Of a stretch of DNA of 64,000 nt, positions 1-10,007 are shown piece after piece. The stretch is taken from contig JAMJFZ010002307.1 of NCBI GenBank assembly GCA_026225945.1, forward strand, positions 1,336,001 to 1,400,000, given 5' to 3'. How positions within the stretch are numbered: the stretch's first letter is position 1; each line of letters starts with the position of its first letter. Made by a program: the position numbers and the translations under genes. The notes beneath the pieces were generated by a model. The model was given only the letters and a program-made list of their open reading frames with translations. It ran no database searches and was not told the origin of the DNA. The DNA comes from Cricetomys ansorgei (lineage: Eukaryota; Chordata; Mammalia; Rodentia; Nesomyidae).

Positions 1-744
1 AGTTTCACCTTTGTTTCCTAAAATCAAGAGCTAGCTTCACTGCATGACGTAATAACATCCGAGGACTGAAGCCACGGCAATGCTCTTCACACATGACGCG
101 TCGCTGAACGTGAAAAGTTCATAGGTGAAACCTAAACGTGGATTTTCTTCCGTGCACAAAATACCTTGGAAGCTTAAAGGATGCTGTCCCTGGCTAGTGA
201 TGGAACCTTGGGTAATTCGGTGATTTATCCGCCCACTCACTCTAGCCGCCCGTGTGTTCTAGACACCGTGCGAGGATGAAGCTGGAAACACAGCGGCCTC
301 TCTTTCTTGGCATCTAGAACAGGAGGGAGACAGCTGTGGAAGGTTCATAAAGTAGAGGTGCTGGGACCAAAACCGGGAAGACCTGACTCAGTGAACGGGG
401 TGGAGAGGAAGTCTCTAAAGAAGAGTAGCAAGCATCCATAGTGAAGGGAAGAAATGAGCCTGCGAGCAGTCCAGTGGCGAGCTTTGTCCGGGAAAAGACC
501 GCAGTGGTGGAGTCCTGAGCTGCTATAGAAGAGGAAAGGCCAACCCTTCTCTGCACCCAGCCCTCTCGCGCTCCGCCAGTGAGTTTGCCTCTTGATTCAC
601 CAAGAAAATCGACATCACCAGGAATTGATTTACACTCAACACCCTCAGCTATACCTACATTCCTTACTTATACCTCTCCCGCGCTCAGAGAGCTCTTCCT
701 TACGCTCAGAATCCCATGAACTTTCTCTGAGGCTCTGAGAGAAT
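1..744. other. Unassigned single-copy-looking sequence
   Basis: I see no repeat family, exon with splice signals, or RNA gene here. Short open frames on the minus strand (37-240, 314-556) have no recognisable domain and no supporting start context. Base composition is ordinary. It reads as unique intergenic or intronic sequence. Confidence 0.5.
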
Positions 745-985
745 GTGAGCTTTGGAGTCAGAGTGTCTGAGAGACTCCTGCCTTTGCCGCATCACCTGGG
801 GAACCGGGGGTGGGGGTGGGGGTGGGGGGTGGGGGGTGAGGGGCGGTGTTACCTGCTGAAAACCCAGCTTTCTCACCTGTAGCATGGAAACAGAAATACT
901 ACACAGGGTTATTGTGCTCATTTATAAATATTCCATTACTTGGCATATGGTAAGTACCCAAAAGATGTCAATTGCCATTATTAGT
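745..985 (+). mobile_element. MIR SINE relic, interrupted by a G-rich tract
   Basis: The words resemble the MIR consensus in order: a 'gagctttggagtcaga' start, then 'ctttctcacctgtagcatgg' (MIR has a 'cctcatctgtaaaatgg' core), then a 'acacagggttattgtg' stretch and 'ttggcatatggtaagtaccc'. A G-rich tract at about 805-846 splits it. MIR is an ancient tRNA-derived mammalian SINE. Divergence is high, so exact ends are approximate. Confidence 0.6.
805..846 (+). repeat. G-rich tract with quadruplex potential
   Basis: There are at least six runs of four to six G separated by single T residues. Four such runs are enough for an intramolecular G-quadruplex. The tract interrupts the MIR relic, so it arose after MIR insertion. 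On the minus strand it would read as poly-proline, which explains a short open frame there that is not a gene. Confidence 0.8.
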
Positions 986-1067
986 CCTATCTCCTCCAAT
1001 ATCTGATGAATTATCCACCCTTTTCCTGCACTGTCAGATTTTCCCATTCTGAATAACAGTTTTAGAA

Positions 1068-1290
1068 GGAACACAGACTTGAGAATTCATTAACCCAGGG
1101 TTTAACTCCTAGCTTCTCAACTAACTCATGGAGTGACCTCACTGAGTAAGCTGTGACTTCAGGGAACAATTTTCCCCCTGCTGAAGATGGAAACAGACAT
1201 GCCTACTTGCACAGCTGCTGTGAAGGTCAGGTCAAAGCTCCCAGAATGATGCAACACACAAAGGTGGTAAACACTGTATTGGCAAAGCAT
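1068..1290 (+). mobile_element. MIR SINE relic
   Basis: This is a second MIR-like block: 'acacagacttgagaattca', 'gggtttaactcctagcttc', 'ctgaagatggaaacagacat' and a 'gctgctgtgaaggtcaggt' stretch follow the consensus order (description of symptoms-like 5' half, 'ctgtaaaatggg' core, 'ttgtgaggattaaatga' 3' part). It lies about 80 bp after the first MIR in the same orientation. Heavily diverged. Confidence 0.55.
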
Positions 1291-1354
1291 CTTGACTTTC
1301 CATGAGGAGCTCTGCTAAGAAGGATGGTGGTGACAGCAATGGTGCAGAAGCTGG

Positions 1355-1495
1355 GTTTTTTGTTTGGAGACAGGATTTCATGGAACTCAGGCTGGTCTCA
1401 AACTTACAATGTAGCTGATAACCTTGAACTTCTGGTCTTTTTGCTTAACCTTCCAAATGCTGGGATTACAACTGTGTGCCACCACACCCAGTTTG
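1355..1495 (-). mobile_element. B1-related SINE (old, diverged)
   Basis: Read on the minus strand this is a 7SL-derived SINE. The plus strand shows the reversed landmarks: T-run, 'ggagacaggatttca', 'caggctggtctcaaactta', 'aatgctgggattaca' and 'gccaccacacccag'. The extra phrase 'gctgataaccttgaacttc' marks an older B1 subfamily rather than a young copy. Confidence 0.85.
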
Positions 1496-1530
1496 TAACA
1501 GTAGGTGGGGAGTGGGCAGTTGAATGGTAT

Positions 1531-1757
1531 TGGTGGTGGTGATGGTGGTGGTGGTGGTGGTGGTGGTGGTGGTGGTGGTGGTGATGGTGGTGGTGGTGGT
1601 GATGATGGTGGTGGTGGTGATGGTGGTGATGGTGGTGGTGGTGATGGTGGTGGTGGTGGTGGTGGTGGTGGTGGTGGTGTGATGGTGGTGGTGGTGGTGG
1701 TGGTGGTGGTGGTGGTGGTGATGGTGGTGGTGGTGGTGGTGATGGTGGTGGTAGTAT
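1531..1757 (+). repeat. (GGT)n / (GGTGAT)n microsatellite, about 227 bp
   Basis: This is an imperfect trinucleotide array of GGT with scattered GAT units, lying directly between two minus-strand B1-related copies. Its open frames give poly-Gly, poly-Val or, on the other strand, poly-His and poly-Thr. These are artefacts of the repeat, not proteins. G-rich strand asymmetry gives quadruplex potential. Confidence 0.97.
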
Positions 1758-1758
1758 G

Positions 1759-1866
1759 GTTTTTTTTGAGACAGGGTCTTGCTATTTAACTTCAAATGTA
1801 TGAATCTTCATGCACCATCTTCCCAAAAGCTGAGGTTACAGGCGTACCCCATCACATCTGGGTGGG
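1759..1866 (-). mobile_element. B1-related SINE fragment
   Basis: The plus strand shows a T-run, 'gagacagggtcttgct', 'caaaagctgaggttacaggc' and 'ccatcacatctggg', the reversed order of a B1. It is shortened inside. It abuts the end of the GGT array, so array and SINE tail may share an origin. Confidence 0.7.
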
Positions 1867-2872
1867 TGACAGCAATTTTATCTCCTTTCTTCATTCCTTC
1901 CTAGAGCAGAAAGGCTTCCCTTTGTCCTTCCCTATCCTATGCAATACCTACCTCTCCTCCTATTCTTACCCAAGCTCAAGCAAGAACACTCACGTCCTGG
2001 GCTCCACCTCGCAGAGCCGTCACACCTCCAGTAAAACTATAACGAAGTGAGACTATAGTCTTTCCACTCTGCCAATCTTCTGGACACGGCACCCCCAGTT
2101 ACGTGTCCTTGGCACCAGAGATGCTACTTTCTCCTTTCCTGGCTCCTTCTCTAAGTTCGTTTGCCCTAACCGTTTTTCCCAGACTGCTTTTCTCATCAGT
2201 CTACATCCTGTCCTTGGGGATCCTATAGTCTCATTTGCCCGTATGCTGGAAATGTCCATATATGTCTCCATTTTTCTTCCTAGAGTTCTATCTAGGAAAT
2301 GAACAACATCAAACAAGGGAAAATGTCTTATTTCAACAGTTCACCTTTCTTCCCCAACTCACACACAGACACACCTGTGCACGTGTACAACATGCACACA
2401 CACACGCACACACACAGACACACACAGCTCCCATGAACCTTCCTTATAGTCTCTATTCTGGGAAATGAAGCCAATTGCAGTCATCTTGTCCATAAGGGCC
2501 TGGACGCTACCACGCACATAAGCCATCTAGCTAACAGTGAAAGTGGGACCTTCAGGCACCCAACTTCCTCTCTCCTCTCGCTCACTGCACCTGAGTCCTG
2601 GACGTCTCATCCCAGGAACACCTGCCTGACCATTAACCTCCTCACCCAGCTGCTACTAGCTGATGGTCTCACAGTGTGCCCTGCGAGCAGTCTTTCCTGA
2701 TCTGGCTCATGTTCCACACCTTCAGCAGAACTGAAGAGGCCCGAGAGTGATGTCATCACGTCACTTCCCATAGAAAACCTCCCGACATCTGCTTTCTAGA
2801 ACCCCTTTAAGAGATTAATTGAATCTCACCCTCTTCTCTCTTATTCCCCTACATCAAAAGCCACAGCTGCCC
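1867..2872. other. Unassigned sequence with a CA-rich patch at 2362-2428
   Basis: No repeat family or gene recognised. It includes an imperfect CA-rich stretch at about 2362-2428 (ACACAC broken by GT and GAC words). The rest looks like unique sequence, and its open frames lack domains. Confidence 0.5.
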
Positions 2873-3046
2873 TTTTTTGCTTGTTTTTGTTTTGTTTTGT
2901 TTTGTCTGAGACAGGGTTTCTCTGCTGTAACTCTGGCTGTCCTGGAACTCACTCTGTAGACCAGGCTGGCCTCGAACTCACAGAGATCCGCCTGCCTCTG
3001 CCTCCCGAGTGCTGGGATTTAAGATGTGTGCAACCATCGCCCGGCC
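2873..3046 (-). mobile_element. B1 SINE, full length
   Basis: This is a well-preserved B1 on the minus strand. The plus strand carries a TTTTG-rich tail, 'gagacagggtttctctgc', 'tgtcctggaactcactct', 'aggctggcctcgaactcac', 'gatccgcctgcctctgcc', 'gagtgctgggatt' and ends in 'cgcccggcc'. Low divergence makes it one of the younger SINEs here. Confidence 0.95.
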
Positions 3047-3159
3047 ACAGTTGCATTTTATCATTGTCTGGCGTGGGCTAAACCTGGGGTACTTTCCATC
3101 CTGGTCGAGCAAGTGGATCACTTGCTTATGGGATGCAAAATTTTCTACATGGAAATCCT

Positions 3160-3480
3160 TATTAAGAATGATTGTCCTTGTGAGGTCATTAGGTCAGGAG
3201 GGAGGAGCCTTTTGAATGGTCCCAGGAACCTTATATATTAAGACCACAATAAGAGAAAAGGAAGGAAAAGGGATCCCAGAGAACTTCTAGTGTTCTGTTA
3301 GACATGGAACCAGTAGAACACCCACCTGTGAAACAGAAGACCCACCTGAAAACTGAGTCAGCAGCAGACACCTGCTCTGCTGATGCTGTGATCGCAGACT
3401 TGGAATCTGAACTGTGAGACATTAATTCATGTCATCCAGCCCAGGGAAATCTGTTACAGTCAATTCATGTGATCAGCTCT
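3160..3480 (+). mobile_element. MaLR LTR fragment (MST/MLT-like)
   Basis: The phrases 'gtgaggtcattaggtcagga', an 'accttatatattaagacc' TATA-like step, 'cttggaatctgaactgtgag' and 'catccagcccagg' follow the 3' two thirds of MST/MLT-type MaLR LTRs (consensus 'cttggacttccagcctccagaactgtgag'). The 5' part is missing or unrecognisable. MaLRs are non-autonomous ERVL-related elements. Confidence 0.5.
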
Positions 3481-3724
3481 GACTCTGACATCACCTTTTC
3501 TGAGAAACCCGCACTAATTCTTCAGAAGTCTTCAAACTCAAACCATCCCGTAAAGTAGCAAGGGTTCTGGGGACAGGACCAGAGGCTGTCCAGAGACGTG
3601 CTGGCAAATAATTTCACCACGTTCTGCCCATCTGAAATTTTAAGTGAAGCTAAATTCAAAAGGCAGAACTAAGGTCTTTGGCAGAGGAAATTTCAAGGCC
3701 ATAACAGTCAGGCTGTGCCATGGT

Positions 3725-4640
3725 TACTAGCAATTGCTATTAGCCAGTTTTCCTATGAGGACAAGCAGAAGTATGTTTAAAGGCTTGCAGTTTAATGAGA
3801 AAAGTGGTTTGAACTGGGTTTCAGAGATGGCTGGTAAGGATACATAGATGGATTGTTGAAGAATCAGTGCCGTTAAAGAGCCCACACCCTGTGCAACAAG
3901 ACAGTAGGAAAAGCCCCTTGAAGGCAAGCCTCAACTCATCAATAGGGTACAAAAATGCAGACCCATTAGAAAAGAGAACACCTGGACAAAGAAAGCTCCC
4001 CACGCTCTTGCTTGAGAGGCCAAAAGATAAGCATTTTCAGCCTTGAGGGTACACAGAGGCCAAGGCAGGGGTGCTGAAAGGGGGTGAGGCCACATCTAGA
4101 TCTGGCAGCTGCACGTCAACATATAAAAGTAAGGCTTGCATAAAGATTCCAGGGAGCCAAAGGGGCAGGTCAGTGTGTAGCTGGGTCAGGTTCCCCATGT
4201 GGGGCTCCAGAGTGGGCTGTGTACGGAGCCGTGAAGTGAAGCCTACTTGTAATGGAGACCCCGGGATGTTAAAAAAAAAAAAGGTTGCAGGCACAAAGTC
4301 CATGGAGCCACAAAAGCTGCAGGTGGCCCACGCTGTGGTGCCACGGGGGCCCCAGATGCTGGACGTGCGCCGCTGGGGCCTTGCGTTTGCTCTTCTGAAA
4401 CTTGAACTTGCATCCTTCCAGTCTTCCGTCCTCTGTGGAATAGGCGTGTTTACTCTGTGCCACCGTATATTGAAAAGAGTAACTGTTTTGATTGTACACA
4501 GGCTCGCAGTCAAGAGATTGCCTTGAGCCATAGAAGACAATTTTAAATTTGGACTTTGACAGCAAGACTATGAGAACCAAGCGACTAAGTGTATTATTCA
4601 TTACGAGATGGCCAGATCCCTGGGGAGACCAGGATCAGAA
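3725..4640 (+). mobile_element. MaLR internal region (non-coding ERVL-related)
   Basis: From about 4036 the order of phrases resembles MST/MT-type MaLR internal sequence: 'aaaaaggttgcaggcacaaa', 'gtggtgccacgggggcccca', 'gatgctggacgtgcgccgct', 'ttctgaaacttgaacttgca', 'gaagacaattttaaatttgg' and 'cattacgagatggcc'. An LTR start follows immediately at 4641, as expected at an internal/3'-LTR junction. 3725-4035 is a less certain extension. MaLR internal regions encode no functional protein, and none is visible. Confidence 0.6.
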
Positions 4641-5303
4641 TGCTGCGGTTTCGACGTAGAATGTCCCCTAGAGGGTCTTCCTGGCTAGGTTTCTATTGCA
4701 AGGATAAAGGCTGTGACCAAAGCAACTTGAGAAGGAAAGGGTTTACTTCATCTTACAACTCCCAGATCTATCACTGAGGAAAGCTGAGGCAGGAGCTAGA
4801 GGCAGGAACCTGGAGGCAGGAAATGAGGCAGACACCACGGAGGGACGCTATTTACAGACTCGCTCCTCCAGGCTCGCTCAGGATCACCTCCCTAGGGATG
4901 AGCTGGGCTCTTCTACACCAATCATTGATCAAGAAAACGCCCCAACAGTTTGCCTGTGGGCCAAATGGATGTGGCATTTTCTCAGTCGGGGTTCCCTTTT
5001 CTCGGGTGACTCTTGCTAACAAACTAACCTTCTCAAAGCTGGTGCATTTGAACCTTGGACCTCGGCTTTTACCACTGTTTGAAGGGGCTGTGGAACATTC
5101 AGGAAACGGGCTGGTAAGAGTCAAGGATTAGGGATGAGAGCCCGGCTCTCTTCTGAGTATGCCTAGATGTGGGAAGTCCCAGCCACACACGCCCACTGCC
5201 ATAAACTCTGCCTTGCCCTCCACACAGTGATGGACTGTGTTCTCTCAAACCATGAGCCAAATAAGGACTTCCTCCCTTGTTCTTTCAGGTGTTTGGTCAG
5301 TCT
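4641..5303 (+). mobile_element. MaLR 3' LTR (MT/ORR1-like), split by a later LTR
   Basis: Part 1 (about 4641-4674) starts 'tgctgcggtttcgacgtag', matching the 5' end of MT/ORR1-type LTRs. Part 2 (about 5042-5303) resumes with 'tttgaaccttggacctcgg', continues through 'gtttgaaggggctgtggaac' and 'gtgatggactgtgttctc', and reaches an AATAAG polyadenylation-like site near 5260. The gap holds a minus-strand LTR. Together with the upstream internal region this is the 3' end of one MaLR. Confidence 0.65.
4675..5034 (-). mobile_element. Rodent MaLR-type LTR inserted in the MaLR 3' LTR
   Basis: Read on the minus strand this belongs to the LTR family with core GTTTTTGTCAACTTGACA near its start and an AATAAA-type site near its end. 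The plus strand shows 'taggtttctattgcaagga', 'gtgaccaaagcaacttgag', 'aggaaagggtttacttca', 'atcattgatcaagaaaacgc' and 'aacaaactaacc'. It interrupts an older LTR, so it is younger. Other copies lie at 30255, 55591, 58781 and 63943. I cannot name the subfamily. Confidence 0.75.
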
Positions 5304-5499
5304 ACCTGTGAGCAATCACTTCCCTTGCATGCCTTAGGTAACAAACGGGGTGAAGAAGCGACCACTGGGGCCTTGGCCTCCATTAGCATAAGACAAGTAC
5401 TGGACTCAAAGTGTGTGGCATGGGCAAGATGTCAGGAAGGCCGGACCAGCTGTCACAGGAAACATCTCCACCGCTCGGGAAAAAAGACAGTTGGCACTA

Positions 5500-5847
5500 G
5501 GCATTGAATGCATGTGTTCCCGCAAGTTTCATACTGAAACCTACTCCCCAAGGTTCGGATGTTAGGAGGCGGGGCCCTGGGAGGTGACTGGGTCACAGAT
5601 GGATCACACTCCCTTATGAAATAGGCCACAGAGAACGTTTTCCTCCCTCCTTCCACGTGAAGAGGAAGAGCAAGAGATAAAAACACGGCTTCTAATGGCA
5701 GGAAATGGGTCTTCACCAGATACCAAACCCCTGAGTGTCTTTCTGTCAGACCCCTCAGCCCCCAGGACTGGCAGCAGTGGGCTCGTGTTGCTTACAAGGC
5801 ATCCAAAGCTTGCTGTCTTTAATAGCAACATAGAAGGCCTAAGACAA
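5500..5847 (+). mobile_element. MaLR solo LTR (MST-like)
   Basis: The sequence follows an MST-like LTR from end to end: 'cattgaatgcatgtgttcc', 'tgttaggaggcggggccctg', 'ggaggtgactgggtcac', 'cttccacgtgaagagg', 'tcttcaccagataccaaac' and a terminal 'aagacaa'. The polyadenylation region is eroded. No paired LTR is visible within a few kb in the same subfamily, so it is called solo. Confidence 0.7.
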
Positions 5848-6324
5848 CTAACTGATCGTTTGGTGTACTGGGGCCACAACTAACAGACTGAGCAGCGATG
5901 AGGCCTGGGTTAGGGCAGCAGCCGGGGGATAGAAAACTAAGTCAGAATCTCGGATATTTCAAAGGTGGCATTGAGTCAGAGAGTAAGAGAAGGGGAGAAA
6001 GCAGAGATGACCCTCGGGTTTGGGCTGCGGACACCCAGTTTCTGTCTTCAGTGGGGTCCTCTTAATGCTGCCACCTCCTCTGTGAACCCAAAATCCCCAG
6101 CTCCTTCCATTGCTTCTGAGCTAAAGGGGTCACCACCCTCTTCTATGCCTGTATATTTGAACAGAGATTTTTTTTAATTATTTGAAAAATAACTTTTCTC
6201 AGACAATGTACATCTTACCCACCTACATTTATATGAGCAATATTCATTTAGAGGCCCTGGGATAAAATCTCTCTATCAGTGATTTTGATTTCTTAAGCAC
6301 ATATGTAGAAAGCAGCATCTTAAG
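5848..6324. other. Unassigned sequence
   Basis: No repeat family, exon or regulatory motif stands out. The short frame at 5965-6177 has no recognisable domain. Confidence 0.4.
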
Positions 6325-6535
6325 AGCTGAAGATGGCTTAGCTGTTACAATCACTTGATTCTCTGCTGAAGGACTCAGTTCCACACCCATGTTGGGCAGC
6401 TCACAATCACCTGTAGCTCCAGCCTCAGCAGATCCCATGCCCTCTTCTGGTCTCCCTGCAGACCTGTGGCACACATAATCGCGCACACACACACACTCAC
6501 TCACACACACTTTTTTAATTAAATTTAAAAATAAT
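6325..6535 (+). mobile_element. B2 SINE (diverged)
   Basis: B2 landmarks appear in order: 'agatggcttagctgttac', 'gctgaaggactcagttcc', 'gcagctcacaatcacctgta', 'ctcttctggtctc', a CA-rich segment at about 6484-6511 and an AT-rich tail. The tail is the ancestral CA-type, not the Mus-specific form. Confidence 0.85.
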
Positions 6536-6931
6536 CACCTTAAAACACTAAAGGAGGATCAACTTAACTTAGTGGTAAAGACAGATCAGACACCTTCTGC
6601 CTGACTCCAGTTATCACCCCCACAGCTGTTACATTCTTCACCTGCAGCAGAGGAGAACTGTGGAGGTGAGAAATTCCTTCCTGCCTTTGAAACTGCCAAG
6701 GGAAAAACCCAAAAGAGTGACTTCCAATATGAACCTCAGAAGTCCAACCTACAGAGTACACAAGACAGGCAGCCGAGGGGAAAGCACTGTAGGGATGGAA
6801 AATAACCGGCTGGACGGTCGGAGGCCTAACATTGATTTTATTTAGAAGTTACCCCCTACTGTGATGGGTGTGTGAATTCAGGCCTGTGTTACTGTGAAAC
6901 AGCAAACAGCAATAAGAAGAGACAAGGGAGT

Positions 6932-6985
6932 GGATGGATAGCCTGGCATGCTCAAGGCCCTGGGTTCAAACCCCAGCACTGCCAA
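6932..6985 (+). mobile_element. ID SINE fragment
   Basis: The words 'gcctggcatgctcaaggccc' and 'tgggttcaaaccccagcac' are the 3' half of an ID element (tRNA-Ala derived; the second phrase is the box B/T-arm region). The box A half is truncated. An ATC microsatellite follows. Confidence 0.7.
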
Positions 6986-6999
6986 TCATCAGCACTGCC

Positions 7000-7046
<47 letters not shown>
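7000..7046 (+). repeat. (ATC)n microsatellite
   Basis: About 15 near-perfect ATC units directly downstream of the ID fragment, probably expanded from its tail. It encodes an artefactual poly-isoleucine frame. Confidence 0.95.
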
Positions 7047-7049
<3 letters not shown>

Positions 7050-7265
7050 TGTCCTTTCCCCAGAGTAGCTACTCTCCTCGGTATTTTTTACCCACCTATG
7101 TCAAATTAAAGTATTAACAGAAGAAAAGTGCACGAACAATCAGAAACATGGGGCACAATGTACAGAGGAGGAGAGACACGGTAGAGGACACAGAGCTGAG
7201 CTGGGGAGATGCGGTAGAGGACAGGGAGCTGAGGTGGGGAGCAGAGTAGAGGGAAAGGAAGACGA

Positions 7266-7330
7266 CTGAAGATTGAATGCAGAGCTTTGTGAGTAGACAG
7301 GAGCCTTACCATTAAGCTATGCCCAGTCCT
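7266..7330 (-). mobile_element. ID-like SINE fragment
   Basis: The reverse complement begins 'ggactgggcatagcttaatg' and runs to 'agctctgcattcaatc', matching the box A to box B stretch of an ID element. Diverged. It sits next to a minus-strand B1-like copy. Confidence 0.6.
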
Positions 7331-7332
7331 TT

Positions 7333-7480
7333 ACTGTTTGTTGGTTGGTTTGGTTTTGTGAGGCCAGGTCTTATTATGCAGTCCAGGATGGACTTGAACT
7401 TATTCTGTAGAGCAGGCAGGTCATGAGCTTATGATCCTCTCCAGTAGCTAGACTGTCAGGCCTGTGACCACCATCTTTTT
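7333..7480 (-). mobile_element. B1-like SINE (diverged)
   Basis: The plus strand shows a GTTTGGTT-rich tail, 'gaggccaggtcttattatg', 'gatggacttgaacttattc', and 'ctgtgaccaccat' at the far end, the reversed plan of a B1 with many changes. Confidence 0.65.
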
Positions 7481-8433
7481 TAGAAGATTAATTGTGGGAG
7501 AATCAATAAGTGTTTTAAATTTTAAGGATTAAGCGATGATCTCAGGAGAAGCAAGACTTTCCTCACCGGTCTGTGAACGACCTGTCCCAACACTTCTGCC
7601 TCCCCATAAAATCCATTGAAAGTTCCACTGATATCTGTCTCACAGGAGAATGGAAGTAAGTTTTAACTAAGTTAAGGAAATACCCAGGGCCAAAGGAATC
7701 CCAACAATAACATCTACGGTCCTACAAGTGTTAGGATCCGGTTCTGCTCTTGTGCTGTTTAACCTTTTCATACCACCCACACTTGTGCTACAAGAAACAC
7801 TTTAGATGGGACCTGCTAAATCACAGTGCACACGAAAACACTTGAAGATGACGGAAACCAAACAACTGTCTTCACGCCTCCATCCTCCATGATTCTAAAA
7901 TAAGTTTTGAGACAGCTTCAAACCCAAAACTGAAGCATAAAAGAGGAGGCAGAAGAAAGGTAGAAAGATCTGGAAACATGACCAAGAGGAGGGAGGAAGG
8001 GAGAAAGGGAGGGAGGGAAAATCCCAATTCATGTTCAAAAGGGTAAAACTCAAGGCTATTTGTAATTATATAAATCCGAGTTTGCATTAAAGATTGGGTG
8101 ATTTTTAGCTCTGTGCATGTTTTCATTAAAGTCACCTTCATCAGGACGTAACAAAGGAGCCCAGTTCTCCTCTGTTCTTTTTTCTACAGAGTTCAGTTTC
8201 ATTTTTTGTTGTCTGTCTTGCAAATGTCTATCTAGAAATCAGATGCAGAAAGATCCTGAGAAAATAAAAATAAGAAAAAAAAAGGGAGTAGATGCAGAGA
8301 ACAGAAGGCCATAAAGGCCATTTTATGTGTAGACATGTTCTGTACAGATTACGTCAGGGGCCAAGATCTGAACACTATAAATCAGAGGCCCTGGGTCAGC
8401 AAAACATAGCTGACACTGGGTATCCAAGGAACA
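7481..8433. other. Unassigned AT-moderate sequence
   Basis: No recognisable repeat family or gene over this 0.95 kb. A purine patch lies near 7985-8018. The minus-strand frame 7872-8141 contains a Leu/Pro-rich segment from that patch and is not credible as a gene. Confidence 0.5.
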
Positions 8434-9295
8434 CGTATTAGTCACCTTTCCATTGCTGTGACAAACACCAGGACCAAGTTAACTTACAGGAGGAAGCATT
8501 TAATTGCAGCTTATGGTTTCAGAGGGATAGGAGCTCATCAGCATTCTGGCCGGGAGCTTGGCGGCAGACAGGTAGTCATGGCACTACAGCATCTGAGAGC
8601 TCACATCCTCATCCACAAACAGGAAGCAAATAGTGCACTGGAGATGACAGGACTCTTTTAAAACCTTATGTCCGCCTCCAGTGACATACCACCTCCAACA
8701 AGACCACACCTCCTAACCCTTCCCAAATAGTTCCACCAACTGGGGACTGTAGCAGGAAGTTAGTAAGTCTGTGAACTTGGCTTAATCATTAGATATGAAG
8801 CAATTGTTTTTAGACATATAATTATTAGCTTTAGACATGCTTGGGCTTTGAGGAAGTCCATGATTAACCAGTACTTGCTTTCTGTAATTGATGGAACTGT
8901 TTTTGAGGGGCTTGCAGCCCCCGTGTAAAACCAGGTCCCAAGACATTCCTGGCACACCTGGACGTCTTGCTCTATTGATCATTGGAGACAGTGCTCGATA
9001 GAGGGACTGGGTTTTACGTGGGTTGTATTGTTCCTTAGAACAGCACCTTGATCAAAGGTTTGGTAGGTGGAACTTTGCCCTGCCCTAAATTGGTTTCTGT
9101 GTAACTATCAATAAACATGCTTCAGGGAAGCAGTGCTTGGTCAGTCTCCTGAAGGCTGTGCTTCCCTGCCCTTCTGTTTGAAGCTTAGCATCCTGAGGTT
9201 GCTCTCTTGATTTGATCTTTTCTGTGACACCATAACACCTGCAAGGGACCAATGATTCAAGCATGTGCAGTCATCCTCATTCAAAGAACCACAGA
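8434..9295 (-). mobile_element. ORR1-type MaLR LTR, split by a solo LTR
   Basis: The minus strand reads as an ORR1-like LTR. On the plus strand 'gtattagtcacctttccatt', 'gctgtgacaaacaccagga', 'ggaggaagcatttaattgc', 'caacaagaccacacctccta' and 'ccaccaactgggga' run to 8747. The rest ('accaatgattcaagcatgtg') resumes at about 9244 and ends near 9295. The interruption is the LTR at 8748-9243. Confidence 0.8.
8748..9243 (+). mobile_element. Solo LTR of a class-II-like endogenous retrovirus
   Basis: A 496-bp unit starts TGTAGCAGG and ends CCTGCA, imperfect inverted termini. AATAAA lies at 9110-9115, followed by about 130 bp ending 'gacaccataaca' plus 'cctgca', a normal R-U5 arrangement. Flanks 8742-8747 (GGGGAC) and 9244-9249 (AGGGAC) form a 6-bp target duplication with one mismatch, as class II ERVs make. 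It splits an ORR1 LTR cleanly. No internal region remains. Confidence 0.75.
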
Positions 9296-10005
9296 CTCCA
9301 AAAGTAAACAGTGATATAATCTGTTATAAAATCATTTCTGGCAGAATGCCACAGAATGCCACGATTCTATATGAGCATGGCTTAGAGATCAAATGCCAGT
9401 GGCTTTCCCAGCCAGCCTATGTGCTCCTGTGTACTAGTCTTTGTGTGTGCCTGGGTGCCTGCTGGGATCTGCCTGCCTAGCAGTCTGTGTGCCCTGGAAT
9501 AAACTGTGTCTTGTCTGCTTACACTTCATCTCATTCATCCCTGGATTGAGCTTGGACATCTTACATGGAGAGCAGCTTGTTGCAGTAATTTTCCTTGAAT
9601 GCTCTAGGCTCTGGTTTCAATCCCAGCATGCAACCATCCTTGAAGGAGCAAGGATATTCTAAGAGACACTGGTGCCCCTCCCTGTGACTATTGGAGTGTT
9701 GAGACAATGGGCCCAGGAAATTGAAATGTCCCCCAGGAATCTCAAGCTGGGGGAAAGAAATGGCTGAAGTCCTACTGCCAGCCAGAGGAGGAGTGTGGCT
9801 CATGGGAAGAGATTTAGCCAGAGGCTTCGCAGGGGAAGACTGAGGCTGAAACGATGCTTCTCTTGGTCAACCCTTTGGTAGAGAAGATACCACGTGTCTT
9901 TTACGCTTCCCACACCACCAATTTCTGTTTTCCCTATGATTTCAGTAGAGACACTGGGATGACCTCCAGGTACCAGTGACATTGTATTTCCATTTCAGTT
10001 GGCAC
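9296..10005. other. Mostly unassigned; weak ID-like trace
   Basis: A plus-strand AATAAA near 9500 with a 'gtgtcttgtctgcttacact' stretch downstream resembles LTR R-U5 sequence but I cannot define ends. About 9570-9640 has a weak ID-like phrase ('ctctggtttcaatcccagca'). Nothing else is recognisable. Confidence 0.35.
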
Positions 10006-10007
10006 AA

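Noticed and set aside
1466..1795. Poly-His/poly-Thr (minus) and poly-Gly/poly-Val (plus) open frames
   Set aside because: They are translations of the GGT/CCA microsatellite and stay open in several frames on both strands.
4037..4540. 167-aa minus and 151-aa plus frames
   Set aside because: Both overlap MaLR internal sequence, which is non-coding.
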